Source: Rhodobacteraceae bacterium LMO-JJ12 (GTDB taxonomy: Bacteria > Pseudomonadota > Alphaproteobacteria > Rhodobacterales > Rhodobacteraceae). From it: a DNA stretch of 64,000 nt. Below the pieces are notes generated by a model. It did no database searches, was not told the DNA's origin, and worked only from the letters and a program-made list of their open reading frames with translations. Shown piece after piece: positions 26,639-36,646 of the stretch. Where the stretch lies: contig JAKGBX010000001.1 in the NCBI GenBank assembly GCA_021555075.1, forward strand, positions 1,984,001-2,048,000. The letters are read 5' to 3'. The number at the start of each line of letters is the position of its first letter. The stretch's first letter is position 1. Made by a program: the position numbers and the translations under genes.

Positions 26639-27417
26639 GCGCCGACCTTGTCCTTGTGCTTCAATCCGGTGCCGAGATAGGCCTCGATCACATGTTCGTT
26701 GGCCTTGATCTCGGCCAATGTGCCCTCGGCCAGAACCTTGCCCTCGGCCATGCAGATCACCGGATCGCAAAGCTTTTCGATAAAATCCATATCGTGCTCG
26801 ATCACCACGAAGGTATAGTCGCGCTCCTGATTCAGCCGGATAATCGCATCGCCGATGGTGTTGAGCAGCGTTCGGTTCACCCCCGCGCCGACCTCATCGA
26901 GAAACACGATCCTGGCATCGACCATCATGGTGCGGCCCAACTCCAGCAGTTTCTTCTGACCGCCCGAAATCTGCCCGGCCTTGTGGTCGGCCAGATGCTC
27001 GATGGTCAGAAACTCCAGCACCTCATCGGCCTTGGCCGCCAGCGCGCGTTCTTCATCAGCAATCCGCTTGCGCCCGAACCATGTGTTCCACAGCGTTTCG
27101 CCCGACTGCGCACCAGGCACCATCATCAGGTTCTCGCGGCAGCTCATCGAGCTGAATTCATGCGCAATCTGGAACGTGCGCAGCAAACCCTTGTGAAACA
27201 GCGTATGCGGCGGCAGGCCGGTTATATCCTCGCCCTTCATGAAGACGCGCCCGGAGGTTGGTTGAAGAACCCCTGCGATCACATTGAAAAGAGTGGTTTT
27301 TCCCGCGCCATTTGGCCCGATCAGCCCGGTAATCGAGCCTTCGGCAATTTCAAGCGTAGCGCCATCAACGGCATGAAAGCCGCCAAAATGTTTGTGCACG
27401 TCTTGGACGCGGATCAT
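26635..27417 (-). CDS. livG: Branched-chain/amide-type ABC transporter ATPase (LivG-like)
   Basis: This 260-aa ATPase of the LivG family has Walker A GPNGAGKTT (near 35-43) and the LivG-specific insert GLLRTFQIAHEFSSMSCRENLMM-type region. The signature is ISGGQKKLLELGR and Walker B is RIVFLDEVGAG. In many LivG proteins the Walker B reads LLLDEPAAGL, so the DEV variant is slightly unusual but keeps the catalytic glutamate. It is the first gene after the binding protein gene, behind a stem-loop. Confidence 0.92.
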   Translation of the reverse strand: MIRVQDVHKHFGGFHAVDGATLEIAEGSITGLIGPNGAGKTTLFNVIAGVLQPTSGRVFMKGEDITGLPPHTLFHKGLLRTFQIAHEFSSMSCRENLMMVPGAQSGETLWNTWFGRKRIADEERALAAKADEVLEFLTIEHLADHKAGQISGGQKKLLELGRTMMVDARIVFLDEVGAGVNRTLLNTIGDAIIRLNQERDYTFVVIEHDMDFIEKLCDPVICMAEGKVLAEGTLAEIKANEHVIEAYLGTGLKHKDKVGA

Positions 27418-27463
27418 GCACTTTCCCCCTGATAAACTGAGCTTTGCTCTATTTTTTGGTTTG

Positions 27464-27488
27464 AAACGGCCCGGAAATCTCCGGGCCG
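27464..27488 (-). terminator. Stem-loop between the binding protein gene and livG
   Basis: CGGCCCGGA-AATC-TCCGGGCCG is a 9-bp perfect stem with only TTTC behind it on the minus strand. Such hairpins after a binding-protein gene usually protect its mRNA and reduce read-through, giving more binding protein than permease. Confidence 0.6.
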
Positions 27489-27510
27489 CTCCAAGTCTTC
27501 AAACCCGCGA

Positions 27511-28692
27511 TTAGCGGAATTTAACGGTTGTGATCTTGCCGTCTTTGAAGGTGATCTGGCGATAGTTGCCCGCCGATTCACCGGGGCCAATCAGTTCAAC
27601 TGCGGTGGCGCCGACATAATCGATATCGGTGCCCGCCTTGATCAGGTCGAGCGCTTTGCCCAACTCGCCGGGATAGATTTTTTCACCCGGTGCGTTGGCG
27701 ACGTCCATCACCTTGTCTTTATAGGCTTGGCTGTCGGTTGACCCTGCCGCCTGCATGGCCAGCATGATCAGAGCTGCAGCGTCATAAGATTCCGGCGAGA
27801 ATGCCCCGGTCGGATCAAACGCATCGCCAGCCAACTCTTGGAATTTGGTCGCGCCCGGGCTGTCGGTGCCGGGAAGCTGTCCGGTGGAGCCGTCGATTTC
27901 CGAACCGAAATTTTCTTCCAGCTTCGAGCCGATCATACCGTCGGGGAAGTGGAAGGTGTCAAACGCGCCGGAATCAAGAGCAGCGCGCACGATGCCCGAC
28001 CCGCCTTGGTCAACATACCCGGCCACAACCAGACGATCGCCGCCCGCAGAGGCCAGCGCGCCGACTTCAGCCGAATAGTCGGCTTTGCCGTCTTCGTGTG
28101 CTGCGCTGATGGTGACAGTGCCGCCAGCCGCTTCGTAAGCCGCTTGGAACGCATCGGCGAGACCTTTACCATAGTCGTTGTTGGTATAGGTCACGGCAAC
28201 GCTCTTGATGCCTTCTTCCATCAGAACGTCGGTCATCACGACACCCTGACGGGCATCAGACGGCGATGTGCGGAAAAACAGCCCGTTGTCTTCAGCGGTC
28301 GACAGGCCCGGCGAAGTTGCCGAAGGCGAAACCATCACGACGCCGTTGGGCATGGCGACGTTGCTGAGAATTGCGCCGGTCACGCCCGAGCAATCCGCGC
28401 CCATGATACCTTTGACGCCGTCCGACGTGATCAGACGTTCAGCAGCAGCCGTGGCCGCAGCCGAGTCGATGCAGGTCGAGTCCGCGCGCACAGGCGTGAC
28501 GGTCGAGCCATCCAGCAGCTTGCCGCTATCGGACACTTCTTTCATCGCCAGTTCGGCACCCGCGCCCATGTCAGGCGTGATCGATTCGAGCGGGCCGGTG
28601 AAGCCCAGAATTACGCCGATCTTGATATCTTCGGCGAATGCAGCACCCGACATCAGAGCCGTTGCAGCCGTAGCCATTAGCAGTTTTTTCAT
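27511..28692 (-). CDS. HAAT-type ABC transporter periplasmic binding protein
   Basis: This 393-aa Leu/Ile/Val-binding-protein-like receptor has a signal peptide (MKKLLMATAATALMSGAAFA). The mature fold opens with EDIKIGVILGFTGPLESITPD, and two cysteines (C74 and C100 region) could form a disulfide. It delivers an amino acid or amide to the LivHM-LivFG complex encoded downstream. It is the first gene of the minus-strand operon, divergent from a sugar dehydrogenase gene. AAGAAAAC precedes the ATG. Confidence 0.92.
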   Translation of the reverse strand: MKKLLMATAATALMSGAAFAEDIKIGVILGFTGPLESITPDMGAGAELAMKEVSDSGKLLDGSTVTPVRADSTCIDSAAATAAAERLITSDGVKGIMGADCSGVTGAILSNVAMPNGVVMVSPSATSPGLSTAEDNGLFFRTSPSDARQGVVMTDVLMEEGIKSVAVTYTNNDYGKGLADAFQAAYEAAGGTVTISAAHEDGKADYSAEVGALASAGGDRLVVAGYVDQGGSGIVRAALDSGAFDTFHFPDGMIGSKLEENFGSEIDGSTGQLPGTDSPGATKFQELAGDAFDPTGAFSPESYDAAALIMLAMQAAGSTDSQAYKDKVMDVANAPGEKIYPGELGKALDLIKAGTDIDYVGATAVELIGPGESAGNYRQITFKDGKITTVKFR

Positions 28693-28871
28693 GTTTTCTT
28701 CTCCCGAGTTGGATATTTAGGTCCGGCCCGGAGCCTATGCGTGAATTTTTCAAAAGGAAAGTAGCTTGATGAGTGAAAAGTTTCAAATCCGTGATCGGAC
28801 GTGAACGCAAACATGGCTTTCTTGTCAGTCGGATGATGTTAAATTGCTTTCACACCGCAAAGGAGCACGAG

Positions 28872-29987
28872 ATGCGCGCCACAAGGTTCACCCTGACCCT
28901 GATTCCCCATGCCTTTGCAATCTGGTGCGCGCTGACGTTGGCTGCGTTCGCTCAGGGGGGCGGTGCAATCACAGTGGCCAAGCCGGAAAAGATGGCCGAC
29001 GGGTTCAATATACCGTGGTCTTTGGCGTTTCTACCGGGCGACGATATGCTGATCAGCGAACGCGGCGGGCGGCTCTGGCGGCTGGCAGCTGATGGTACGC
29101 GTCAACAGGTAAGCGGCGTGCCAAAGGTGGTAGCACAAGGGCAGGGCGGGTTGTTTGATATCGTCGTGGCGCGCGATTTTGCCCGCACCGGCGCGGTCTT
29201 TCTTAGCTATGCCAAACCCCAGGGCGCGGGGGTCGGCACCGCTCTTGCTGTGGCGCGGCTCAATGGCAACCGGCTGGAAAACCTCAAGGTGATCTTCGAG
29301 ATGGCGCCGGGCAGCACGGGCGGGCGCCATTTTGGCGGGCGAATCGTGGAAGCGCGCGACGGCACTCTTTTTCTGACGCTGGGTGAGCGCGGTGACAGGC
29401 CCGCCGCCCAGGATATCTCCAGACACAATGGCACTGTCATTCGCGTAAACCGCGACGGCGCAGTGCCGCGCGACAACCCCTTTAGCGCAACCAACGGCGC
29501 GCAACCTGAAATCTGGTCTTACGGGCATCGCAATCCGCAAGGCGCAACACTTGATGCATCGGGGCGGCTCTGGGTTGTGGAACACGGGGCAAAAGGCGGC
29601 GACGAGGTGAACGCGATCAAACGCGGCGCCAATTACGGCTGGCCAGTGATCTCTTTTGGGCGGCACTATTCCGGCGCGAAGATCGGCGAGGGCACGCAAA
29701 AGCCGGGCATGGAGCAACCTGCCTTCTATTGGGATCCCTCGATTGCGCCCTCTGGTTTGGTCATTCATTCCGGGCGCGGTTGGCCTGCACTCAAGGCGCA
29801 CATGCTGATCGGCTCGTTGAAATACGATCATATCGCCGTCTTGTCGCCCGGCGCCAAACGCCAGGTCGCGACGATCAAATCGCCCGAAACCGCCCGTGTG
29901 CGCGATGTGCGCGAAGGGCCGGATGGTGCGATCTGGTTTCTCTCCGAAGGGAAGGGGGCGCTCTATCGCATCGCACCGCCCGGATAA
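28872..29987 (+). CDS. PQQ-dependent aldose sugar dehydrogenase-like protein (soluble GDH family)
   Basis: This 371-aa secreted six-bladed beta-propeller of the GSDH/YliI family has a signal peptide ending near LAAFAQGG. Signature blocks are FNIPWSLAFLPGDDMLISERGG (N-terminal), HFGGRIVEARDGTLFLTLGERGD with the catalytic histidine region, and EIWSYGHRNPQGATLD. Such enzymes oxidise aldoses in the periplasm with bound PQQ. AAAGGAG lies before the ATG at 28872. Longer in-frame starts would break the signal peptide. No PQQ synthesis genes are in view. Confidence 0.88.
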   Translation: MRATRFTLTLIPHAFAIWCALTLAAFAQGGGAITVAKPEKMADGFNIPWSLAFLPGDDMLISERGGRLWRLAADGTRQQVSGVPKVVAQGQGGLFDIVVARDFARTGAVFLSYAKPQGAGVGTALAVARLNGNRLENLKVIFEMAPGSTGGRHFGGRIVEARDGTLFLTLGERGDRPAAQDISRHNGTVIRVNRDGAVPRDNPFSATNGAQPEIWSYGHRNPQGATLDASGRLWVVEHGAKGGDEVNAIKRGANYGWPVISFGRHYSGAKIGEGTQKPGMEQPAFYWDPSIAPSGLVIHSGRGWPALKAHMLIGSLKYDHIAVLSPGAKRQVATIKSPETARVRDVREGPDGAIWFLSEGKGALYRIAPPG

Positions 29988-30074
29988 TCACCGTCCCTCT
30001 GCTCCACCCTTGGAATTGGGGAAAAACCCACTAGGGTAAGCCAGAGGATATTTTTAGAAGACGGAGATTTTGGA

Positions 30075-30491
30075 ATGAAACGCATTTTTCTGCTGATTGC
30101 ATTCGTGTGTTTGCCGCATTGGGCCATGGCCGAAGAAGCCGACAGCCTTTTCGCGAATTATGCCGCCTATGACGCCTATGTCGACAAGACGATCACGACC
30201 CGCGAATGGAGCGCCTTTGTAAAGAAGATGGGCGGACGCGATGAATACTCTGCCGAAGAGCTGGCCAATATCGAAAAGCAGTTCAACGCGCTGTTTCCGC
30301 GCAACTTCACCGCGCGCACGATCTTCAACGAAGAAGATCTTGGCGGCAATATCCGCCGCGAGGCACGGGTTTTCTGGGGCGGCGGACGTTACCTGTTCTT
30401 TTATGCCATCATGCATGAGCGCAGCGACGCGCTTGTGGTGCTGAACTTCACGCTCAACACCAAGATCGAAAAAATCATGGCCAAGTTCTGA
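30075..30491 (+). CDS. Secreted protein of unknown function (138 aa)
   Basis: The family is not recognised. A signal peptide MKRIFLLIAFVCLPHWAMA is followed by a mature domain of about 119 residues rich in aromatic residues and Arg/Glu (EWSAFVKKMGG, FPRNFTARTIFNEEDLGG, EARVFWGGGRYLFFYAIMHERSD). It has no cysteine in the mature part, so it is probably a small periplasmic protein. It stands between the sugar dehydrogenase gene and the convergent GlxA-type regulator gene. Confidence 0.75.
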   Translation: MKRIFLLIAFVCLPHWAMAEEADSLFANYAAYDAYVDKTITTREWSAFVKKMGGRDEYSAEELANIEKQFNALFPRNFTARTIFNEEDLGGNIRREARVFWGGGRYLFFYAIMHERSDALVVLNFTLNTKIEKIMAKF

Positions 30492-30503
30492 GCAGCACCC
30501 CGC

Positions 30504-31508
30504 TCAGATCGACAGGCGCGAGGCGTGGCTGCCACGCTCGCGATAGGGCGTGGTGTCGTAATGCGCGCGGTAGCATTTCGAAAAATGACTGGGCGAGGCA
30601 AAACCACAGGCCAGCGCCACGTTGATCACGCTCATATCCGTCTGCATCAGAAGGTTGCGCGCCTTTTGCAGGCGCAGTTCCATGTAATACCGTTTGGGTG
30701 AACGGTTGAGGTAGCGGCGGAACAAACGTTCCAGCTGGCGCGTGCTCATGCCAACATCGCGCGCCAGAATCGACGGGCTGATCGGCTCTTCGATATTGGA
30801 TTCCATCATCTGGATCACTTGGGAAAGCTTGGGGTGGCGCACGCCGATACGGGTCGGCACGCTGAGACGCTGGGTGTCCTGATCGGTGCGAATCGAGGAA
30901 TAGATCTGCTGATCGGCCACCGCATTGGCCAATGCCTCGCCATGTTCATCCGCAATCAGTTTCAGCATCAAGTCAATCGACGAGGTGCCGCCCGCCGTCG
31001 TCATCCGGTTGCCATCGACCACAAACACCGATTTGGTCAGATTAACCTCTTCGAATTCTTCGGTGAAGCTGTCCTGGTTCTCCCAATGGATGGTGGCGCG
31101 TTTGCCATCCAGTAGCCCCGCCTTGGCCAACGTATAGGCCGCCGTGCACAAGCCCCCGATGCGCAACCCCTTGCGTGCCTCGCGCCGAAGCCAGCCAACG
31201 AATTTCTTGGAGCTGTTTTTCTTGATGTCGATGCCGCCACAGACCAACAGCGTGTCGTCACGGTGCAAGTCCCCCAGATCCCCATCGAGATGAAAGCCGG
31301 TACCCGCCGAACAATTCGCAACCTCGCCGCCTTCACCCACCAGCGTCCAGCTGTAAAGCGAACGATCCGCCATTCGGTTGGCCAGTCGCAAACACTCCAC
31401 TGCCGAGGCAAAACTGAGCAGCGTAAAATCATCCAGCAACGCAAACACGAAACGGTGCGTGCGTCGGGTGTCACTTGTGACTTCTACTGTATGCCTCTGA
31501 TCCGACAT
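30504..31508 (-). CDS. GlxA-family transcriptional regulator (DJ-1/PfpI + AraC HTH)
   Basis: This 334-aa regulator has an N-terminal DJ-1/PfpI-like ligand domain (about 15-190, with [22 protein letters not shown] at the nucleophile-elbow position) and a C-terminal AraC-type pair of helix-turn-helix motifs (about 225-325, [17 protein letters not shown]). Relatives include GbdR and CdhR, which sense quaternary amines or amino acids. The start at 31508 has AAGGAA nearby and is divergent from DAHP synthase. An inverted repeat lies just upstream. Confidence 0.88.
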   Translation of the reverse strand: MSDQRHTVEVTSDTRRTHRFVFALLDDFTLLSFASAVECLRLANRMADRSLYSWTLVGEGGEVANCSAGTGFHLDGDLGDLHRDDTLLVCGGIDIKKNSSKKFVGWLRREARKGLRIGGLCTAAYTLAKAGLLDGKRATIHWENQDSFTEEFEEVNLTKSVFVVDGNRMTTAGGTSSIDLMLKLIADEHGEALANAVADQQIYSSIRTDQDTQRLSVPTRIGVRHPKLSQVIQMMESNIEEPISPSILARDVGMSTRQLERLFRRYLNRSPKRYYMELRLQKARNLLMQTDMSVINVALACGFASPSHFSKCYRAHYDTTPYRERGSHASRLSI

Positions 31509-31534
31509 GCGCCGGTTTCCTTCGTTGCTTTGTC

Positions 31535-31553
31535 TGCGACGAAAGTGGTCGCA
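31535..31553. promoter_or_regulatory. Inverted repeat upstream of the GlxA-type regulator gene
   Basis: TGCGAC-GAAAGTG-GTCGCA is a perfect 6-bp dyad between the divergent regulator and DAHP synthase genes, 27 bp from the regulator start. It is a plausible autoregulatory site. GlxA-type proteins bind GTCGC-containing dyads in other species (from general knowledge). Confidence 0.4.
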
Positions 31554-31668
31554 TTCGACCCAGATGGACACGGGTGCGTTGCCACGTCAAGAGTGCGATT
31601 CGGGTGTGGTCAGTCAGCGCCGCGTTTTGTATAGAGAGCACCGCAGATCATGTGACCGGAGAAAGACA

Positions 31669-33036
31669 ATGACTGACTGGCAAAAATCCGGCTGGCGCGC
31701 CAAACCACGCGTACAGATGCCGGACTATACGGATAGCGCCGCGCTGAAAGCCGTCGAAGCTCAGCTTGCGAAATATCCGCCGCTTGTCTTTGCCGGCGAG
31801 GCGCGTGCCCTCAAGCAACAGCTCGGTGCCGCCGCGCGCGGTGAAGCGTTCCTGTTGCAGGGCGGCGATTGCGCCGAAAGTTTCGAACAATTCAGTGCAG
31901 ATGCGATCCGCGACACCTTCAAGGTGATGTTGCAGATGGCGATGGTGCTGACCTATGGCGCCAAGGTACCGGTGGTCAAAGTTGGTCGCATGGCCGGGCA
32001 ATTCGCCAAGCCGCGCAGCGCGCCGACCGAAGTGATCGACGGCATTGAGCTGCCAAGCTATCGCGGCGACATCATCAACGAGCTTGAGTTCAGCGAAAGC
32101 GCGCGCACGCCCGATCCCGCCAAGATGCTGCAAGCCTATACCCAGGCAGCGGCGACACTGAACCTGCTGCGGGCTTTTTCCACCGGCGGTTATGCCGATG
32201 TGAATCAGGTCCACAGCTGGATTCTCGGGTTTGCCGAAGGCGGAAACGCCGAACGTTATCGCGAGATGGCAAGCCGGATTACCGACACGCTCGATTTCAT
32301 GACCGCTGCCGGGGTTAACAGCGCACGTTCCGCGGCGCTGCATCAGGTCAATTTCTACACCAGCCATGAATCGCTTCTGCTGGAGTATGAAGAGGCGCTG
32401 ACCCGGATCGATTCGACCTCGGGAAAATGGCTGGCCGGGTCCGGGCATTTCCTGTGGATCGGCGATCGCACCCGCGACCCCGATGGCGCGCATGTCGAAT
32501 TCCTGTCGGGTGTGCAAAACCCGATCGGTGTAAAATGCGGCCCCACGATGGAGCCTGACGATCTCAAACGACTGCTAGCCAAGCTGAACCCGAAAAACGA
32601 ATCCGGGCGGCTGACGCTGATCGCGCGGTTCGGCGCGGGCAAGGTCGGCGAACACCTGCCGCGCCTCATCCGCACGATCAAGGAAGAGGGCGCAGATGTG
32701 CTCTGGGTCTGCGATCCGATGCACGGCAATACCATCAAATCGGCCAGCGGCTATAAAACTCGGCCATTTGACTCGGTGCTGCGTGAAGTGCGGGAATTCT
32801 TTGCAGTGCACAAAGCCGAAGGCACCGTGCCCGGTGGCGTGCATTTCGAGATGACGGGTCAGGACGTGACCGAATGCACCGGCGGCGTACGTGCGGTCAG
32901 CGACGAGAACCTCTCAGATCGCTATCACACCGCATGTGATCCGCGTCTCAATGCCTCGCAATCGCTCGAACTGGCCTTCCTTGTTGGCGAAGAGCTGACT
33001 GCGGCGCGGGCCGCAAAACAGGCGGAAGCCGTCTGA
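31669..33036 (+). CDS. Class II 3-deoxy-7-phosphoheptulonate (DAHP) synthase
   Basis: This 455-aa enzyme of the class II (plant-like) DAHP synthases condenses phosphoenolpyruvate with erythrose 4-phosphate, the first step of the shikimate pathway. Family blocks include [12 protein letters not shown] (near 60-71), [21 protein letters not shown] and [15 protein letters not shown] precedes the ATG at 31669; upstream in-frame starts overlap the divergent promoter region. A strong terminator follows 33 bp after the stop. Confidence 0.95.
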   Translation: MTDWQKSGWRAKPRVQMPDYTDSAALKAVEAQLAKYPPLVFAGEARALKQQLGAAARGEAFLLQGGDCAESFEQFSADAIRDTFKVMLQMAMVLTYGAKVPVVKVGRMAGQFAKPRSAPTEVIDGIELPSYRGDIINELEFSESARTPDPAKMLQAYTQAAATLNLLRAFSTGGYADVNQVHSWILGFAEGGNAERYREMASRITDTLDFMTAAGVNSARSAALHQVNFYTSHESLLLEYEEALTRIDSTSGKWLAGSGHFLWIGDRTRDPDGAHVEFLSGVQNPIGVKCGPTMEPDDLKRLLAKLNPKNESGRLTLIARFGAGKVGEHLPRLIRTIKEEGADVLWVCDPMHGNTIKSASGYKTRPFDSVLREVREFFAVHKAEGTVPGGVHFEMTGQDVTECTGGVRAVSDENLSDRYHTACDPRLNASQSLELAFLVGEELTAARAAKQAEAV

Positions 33037-33069
33037 TCTTTGCCTCGCAAGTTGTTGCCATAAAATCAG

Positions 33070-33104
33070 AAAACCCGGGGGAAGGAACCACCCCCGGGTT
33101 TTTT
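33070..33104. terminator. Bidirectional terminator between DAHP synthase and PAS-protein genes
   Basis: AAAACCCGGGGG and CCCCCGGGTTTT flank AAGGAACCA, with T runs outward on both strands. It serves the plus-strand DAHP synthase gene and the convergent minus-strand PAS-protein gene. Confidence 0.88.
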
Positions 33105-33171
33105 CGTGTTCTGATTGGCGGCTCTTGCGGGTCTGACCTCCCGCCTGAACCGCACGATTATCAGGCCACGT

Positions 33172-33885
33172 TCACTCGTCAGTCTTAACCAGTTTGAGAT
33201 AGCCCGGGCGCCGGGTCGTCGCGCCTTCGCCTGTCTGATCGAATCGAAACGCCGTGCCCGACTCGCATAGTCCGTTGCTCTGCGGCGTCTTGTGGCGTCT
33301 CAGGTCTGGCGCGCCCGAGGCGGGCGGTGATTTGGCGATATCGCCAATCTCATCCAGATCGCTGCGCAAAATGTTGAATCGGCGCGGTGCCCGTCCGATG
33401 TTCCCCTGACTGTCAAAACAGCCCAAAACCCGCGTGATCTCGCCAAAATCGCTTCTGAGCGGCAAGAGCAGCATACGTCCTTCAAGCGGCGGCTTGCCGA
33501 TCCCGGTTTCGGCGCTCATCTGTACGCGCGCCTTGCATGGCCCGGTCATGACCTGTTCAAGTGTCTCGGAAAACCCCGCGCGCCCGTTGGGTGGCACAAA
33601 CGAGGTTATCGGCATGCCGCGCACCTCCATCCCCATGACATCCGACAGATGCGAACCCGCAACGCGCAACCGCGCCAGTCCGGGAGCGATCCGCTCAAGG
33701 ATGAAGGCATATTCCAGCGCGTCTTCGATGCCGCGCGGATCAATATCCGAGCGCATCGGCACATCTCGCCCCTGGCGCAGCCCCTCCCAATAAGCTTCGA
33801 CCTGGCTGAGCGCGAGAAACCGTGATTCCTGCTGATAGCCGGACATCGTAACTACATTCCCGCCGTGTTTTCTGTTCCCTTGCAT
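33172..33885 (-). CDS. PAS-domain protein (Rhodobacterales-type PAS_5)
   Basis: This 237-aa cytoplasmic protein has a single PAS-like domain at about 30-165 (YWEGLRQGRDVPMRSDIDPRG, then LEYAFILERIAPGLARLRVAG). It matches the alphaproteobacterial PAS group that lacks an attached kinase or output domain. The C-terminal 60 residues are disordered-looking. The role is probably sensory or scaffolding, and the ligand is unknown. An internal ATG at 33846 (MSGYQQES) is an alternative start. A 251-bp gap to yicC contains an 8-bp inverted repeat. Confidence 0.75.
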   Translation of the reverse strand: MQGNRKHGGNVVTMSGYQQESRFLALSQVEAYWEGLRQGRDVPMRSDIDPRGIEDALEYAFILERIAPGLARLRVAGSHLSDVMGMEVRGMPITSFVPPNGRAGFSETLEQVMTGPCKARVQMSAETGIGKPPLEGRMLLLPLRSDFGEITRVLGCFDSQGNIGRAPRRFNILRSDLDEIGDIAKSPPASGAPDLRRHKTPQSNGLCESGTAFRFDQTGEGATTRRPGYLKLVKTDE

Positions 33886-33961
33886 TTGCCAATACCTGTG
33901 ATTTCGGTTGCGTGCATGCCTTTCGCAATTCCATGTCAGAGCCGAGTCTTAGCCTAGGTTA

Positions 33962-33997
33962 ACATTAAGTGCAGAAAGGTTACTCGAGTCTTAATGT
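33962..33997. promoter_or_regulatory. Inverted repeat in the PAS-protein / yicC gap
   Basis: The arms ACATTAAG and CTTAATGT are perfectly complementary and separated by 20 bp. The centres are about two and a half helix turns apart, as for two operator half-sites. It is located between the divergent PAS-protein and yicC genes. Confidence 0.35.
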
Positions 33998-34135
33998 GCC
34001 ACTATTTGGCCCCATTCGCACCACAATCCGAGACACTTGGTTAACACTGCCCTGCGGTTTCCGGGTGGAGGATCGGCTTGCCCAACGGGTCAAAAACACA
34101 TTAGGAGGGGGGGCATTTGACAGGGAGCATGCCGC

Positions 34136-35026
34136 GTGACCATTTCCATGACAGGTTTCACCTCGGCGACGGGACAATGGCAGGCGTATTCCTGGAGTTG
34201 GGAATTGCGCTCGGTCAATTCCAAGGGCCGCGATCTTCGCCTCAGGGTGCCGGATTGGGTCAGCGGGCTGGAATCCGATCTGCGTGCACGCCTGAATGAA
34301 ACGACAACGCGCGGCGCGATCACGCTTTCGCTGAAACTCGGCCGCGAGGAGGAGGCGGCAGGGCTGGCGGTGAATGCCGCGCAACTCGACCGGGTGCTCG
34401 ACGCGCTGACCCAGGTCGAAGACCGCGCACTGGAAAAGGGCATGACTCTGGCGCCGTCGCGTGCCGCCGATCTCTTGTCACAGCGCGGCGTGCTCGAAGT
34501 GGTCAGCGGTGACGAGGACACGACTCCGCTCAAGACAGCGCTCCTGAAGAGCTTCGAGCCGCTGCTCGCCGATTTCCTCGTCATGCGCCAACGCGAAGGG
34601 GCCGCGCTCAAATCCGTTCTCGACAGCCAACTCTCCACCATCGCCACTCTGACCGGCGAGGCCACCAACGCAGCCGTGGCGCGGCGCGACGAAATGGCCG
34701 CCAACCTGCGCGCCGCCCTTGCCCGTGTGCTCGACAATGCCGCCGGTGTCGACGAAACCCGCATCGCGCAGGAACTGGCCCTGATCGGGGTCAAGGCCGA
34801 CATCACCGAAGAGCTTGACCGCCTCGCCGCTCATGTCGATGCCGCGCGTGAGCTTCTGGCCGCCGAAGGGCCGGTGGGGCGCAAGTTTGATTTCCTCACC
34901 CAGGAGTTCAACCGCGAGGCCAATACGCTGTGCTCGAAAAGCCAGTCCAAAGCGTTGACCGCCATCGGGCTCGAACTGAAAGCGGTGATCGACCAGATGC
35001 GCGAACAGGTTCAAAATGTCGAATAA
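34136..35026 (+). CDS. YicC-family protein (endoribonuclease YicC-like)
   Basis: This 296-aa protein of the YicC/YloC family has the N-terminal signature MTGFTSATG and the C-terminal DUF1732 block GPVGRKFDFLTQEFNREANTLCSKS. E. coli YicC is reported as an RNase. The GTG at 34136 has GGGAG eight bases upstream; an ATG four codons later is the alternative. Linkage to gmk, four bases downstream, is the usual arrangement. Confidence 0.9.
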   Translation: MTISMTGFTSATGQWQAYSWSWELRSVNSKGRDLRLRVPDWVSGLESDLRARLNETTTRGAITLSLKLGREEEAAGLAVNAAQLDRVLDALTQVEDRALEKGMTLAPSRAADLLSQRGVLEVVSGDEDTTPLKTALLKSFEPLLADFLVMRQREGAALKSVLDSQLSTIATLTGEATNAAVARRDEMAANLRAALARVLDNAAGVDETRIAQELALIGVKADITEELDRLAAHVDAARELLAAEGPVGRKFDFLTQEFNREANTLCSKSQSKALTAIGLELKAVIDQMREQVQNVE

Positions 35027-35041
35027 CCTATGGGAATTACT

Positions 35042-35686
35042 ATGAAAAACCGCCGCGGCCTGCTCATCATCCTTAGCTCCCCTTCGGGCGCAGGCAAATC
35101 GACCCTGTCCAAACGTTTGCGCGCCTGGGATCCCACGATTCGCTTTTCCGTCTCTGCCACAACCCGCACGCCACGCCCCGGCGAAGTTGACGGCCAAGAC
35201 TATCATTTCATGTCCGAAGAAGCGTTCAAGCGTGACGTGAACGACGGCAACATGCTTGAACACGCGCATGTTTTCGGCAATTTCTACGGCAGCCCGCGCA
35301 AACCGGTCGAGGCCGCCATAGACGCCGGAGAGGACGTTCTTTTTGACATAGACTGGCAGGGCGCCGCTCTGATCCGCAATTCGGCGCTGGCGCCGCATAC
35401 GCTGTCGATCTTCCTGCTGCCGCCCTCAATCACCGAATTGCATCGTCGCCTCGTCACCCGCGCCCAGGACAGTGCCGAAGTGATTGAAAAGCGGATGAAG
35501 AAAAGCTGGGACGAGATCAGCCGCTGGGATAGCTATGACTACGTGCTGATCAACGACGATCTTGAGCGCACAGACAGCGACCTCAAGGGCATCGTCACCG
35601 CCACCCGTCTGCGCCGGATCCAGCAACCAATGCTGACCGAACACGTCCGGAAATTACAAACCGAATTCGAGGAGTTGAACCCATGA
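35042..35686 (+). CDS. gmk: Guanylate kinase
   Basis: Gmk phosphorylates GMP to GDP. This 214-aa protein has the P-loop [10 protein letters not shown] (near 11-20), the GMP-binding block [21 protein letters not shown] and the lid region [22 protein letters not shown]. The start at 35042 gives the usual length. An ATG four codons upstream is also in frame. The stop overlaps the carbonic anhydrase start by 4 bp (ATGA), and yicC lies just upstream. Confidence 0.95.
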   Translation: MKNRRGLLIILSSPSGAGKSTLSKRLRAWDPTIRFSVSATTRTPRPGEVDGQDYHFMSEEAFKRDVNDGNMLEHAHVFGNFYGSPRKPVEAAIDAGEDVLFDIDWQGAALIRNSALAPHTLSIFLLPPSITELHRRLVTRAQDSAEVIEKRMKKSWDEISRWDSYDYVLINDDLERTDSDLKGIVTATRLRRIQQPMLTEHVRKLQTEFEELNP

Positions 35687-36204
35687 CACTCTATACACTC
35701 GACGGCGAGGCGCCGCGCTGTCACCAGGATACATGGGTGGCGCCGGATGCCAGCGTTATCGGCAAGGTCGTGCTGGAGGAGGGCGCGTCGGTCTGGTTCG
35801 GGGCGCGTGCGCGGGGCGATACCGAAACCATCACCATTGGCGCAGGCAGCAACGTTCAGGAAAACTGTGTGCTGCATGCCGACCCCGGCTATCCGCTCAC
35901 CATCGGGGCGAATTGCACCATCGGCCACAAGGTCATGCTGCATGGATGCACCATCGGCGACGGCACATTGATCGGCATGGGCGCCACGATTCTCAATGGC
36001 GCAAAGATCGGCAAGGGCTGTCTGATCGGGGCAGGGGCCCTGATCACCGAAGGCAAGGAGATCCCCGATGGCTCGCTTGTGATGGGCGCGCCGGGCAAGG
36101 TAGTGCGCCAACTTGACGAACCGGCCCTGGCATCCTTGCTGGCCAGCGCCCGCCACTATCAGGACAACATGCGCCGCTTCCGCGCCGGGTGCGCGCCGGT
36201 ATAG
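35683..36204 (+). CDS. Gamma-class carbonic anhydrase-like protein
   Basis: This 173-aa left-handed beta-helix has zinc-ligand histidines at H65 (CVLHAD), H82 (TIGHKV) and H87 (VMLHGC), the gamma-carbonic-anhydrase pattern also found in YrdA/CaiE relatives. It may interconvert CO2 and bicarbonate, though many family members lack measured activity. It is translationally coupled to gmk. The gene that follows is convergent. Confidence 0.9.
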   Translation: MTLYTLDGEAPRCHQDTWVAPDASVIGKVVLEEGASVWFGARARGDTETITIGAGSNVQENCVLHADPGYPLTIGANCTIGHKVMLHGCTIGDGTLIGMGATILNGAKIGKGCLIGAGALITEGKEIPDGSLVMGAPGKVVRQLDEPALASLLASARHYQDNMRRFRAGCAPV

Positions 36205-36235
36205 ACGGCACAGACCGCGCACCAAGATCGGCAAA

Positions 36236-36646
36236 TCACACCAGAACGGGTGTCCGATCGACCGTCGCGTTAGCTATGAAGCCGTAATAATAGGCCGCCC
36301 GTCTGGACAGAGTCACCGGCGAGACAAGGCGAAAATTCAGCTCGGGAAAGCACGCCCGTATTTCGCGCGTCACAAGTGCCTTTTTCGGCAGATTGGCCGC
36401 AGCAGCGTGATAGGTGCCGCGAAATTTCGCCGCGCTCAGAATCTGTGCCACGTCATAGGCATCGTAACGCTCGCAAAACAGCCAGCTGATGACATGTTCG
36501 GGCGCGATCTTTTGCAGGGTTTCGGTGTCGAGACGTGAATAATCAAGGCTGAGAGGTTGACGCGAAAGCCCCAGTTCGGGCCCCGGTTCCCGCTCAATAT
36601 TGATACTCAGAACCAACGGCTCAAGCGGCAGCTTTATTGTAGCCAT
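36236..36646 (-). CDS. Protein of unknown function (136 aa)
   Basis: Not recognised. This soluble 136-aa protein has no signal peptide, no helix long enough to span a membrane, and no clear catalytic motif. Features visible are a beta-like N-terminus (MATIKLPLEPLVLSINIERE), a Tyr/Asp-rich middle (CERYDAYDVAQILSAAKFRGTYHAA) and a RRAAYYYGFIANATVD end. It is convergent with the carbonic anhydrase gene. Coding potential is reasonable, but the function is unknown. Confidence 0.6.
   Translation of the reverse strand: MATIKLPLEPLVLSINIEREPGPELGLSRQPLSLDYSRLDTETLQKIAPEHVISWLFCERYDAYDVAQILSAAKFRGTYHAAAANLPKKALVTREIRACFPELNFRLVSPVTLSRRAAYYYGFIANATVDRTPVLV

Noticed and set aside
27451-27457. T-rich stretch after the hairpin between the binding protein gene and livG, considered a strong terminator
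   Set aside because: The T run is on the plus strand, while the operon runs on the minus strand; only TTTC follows the stem in that direction.
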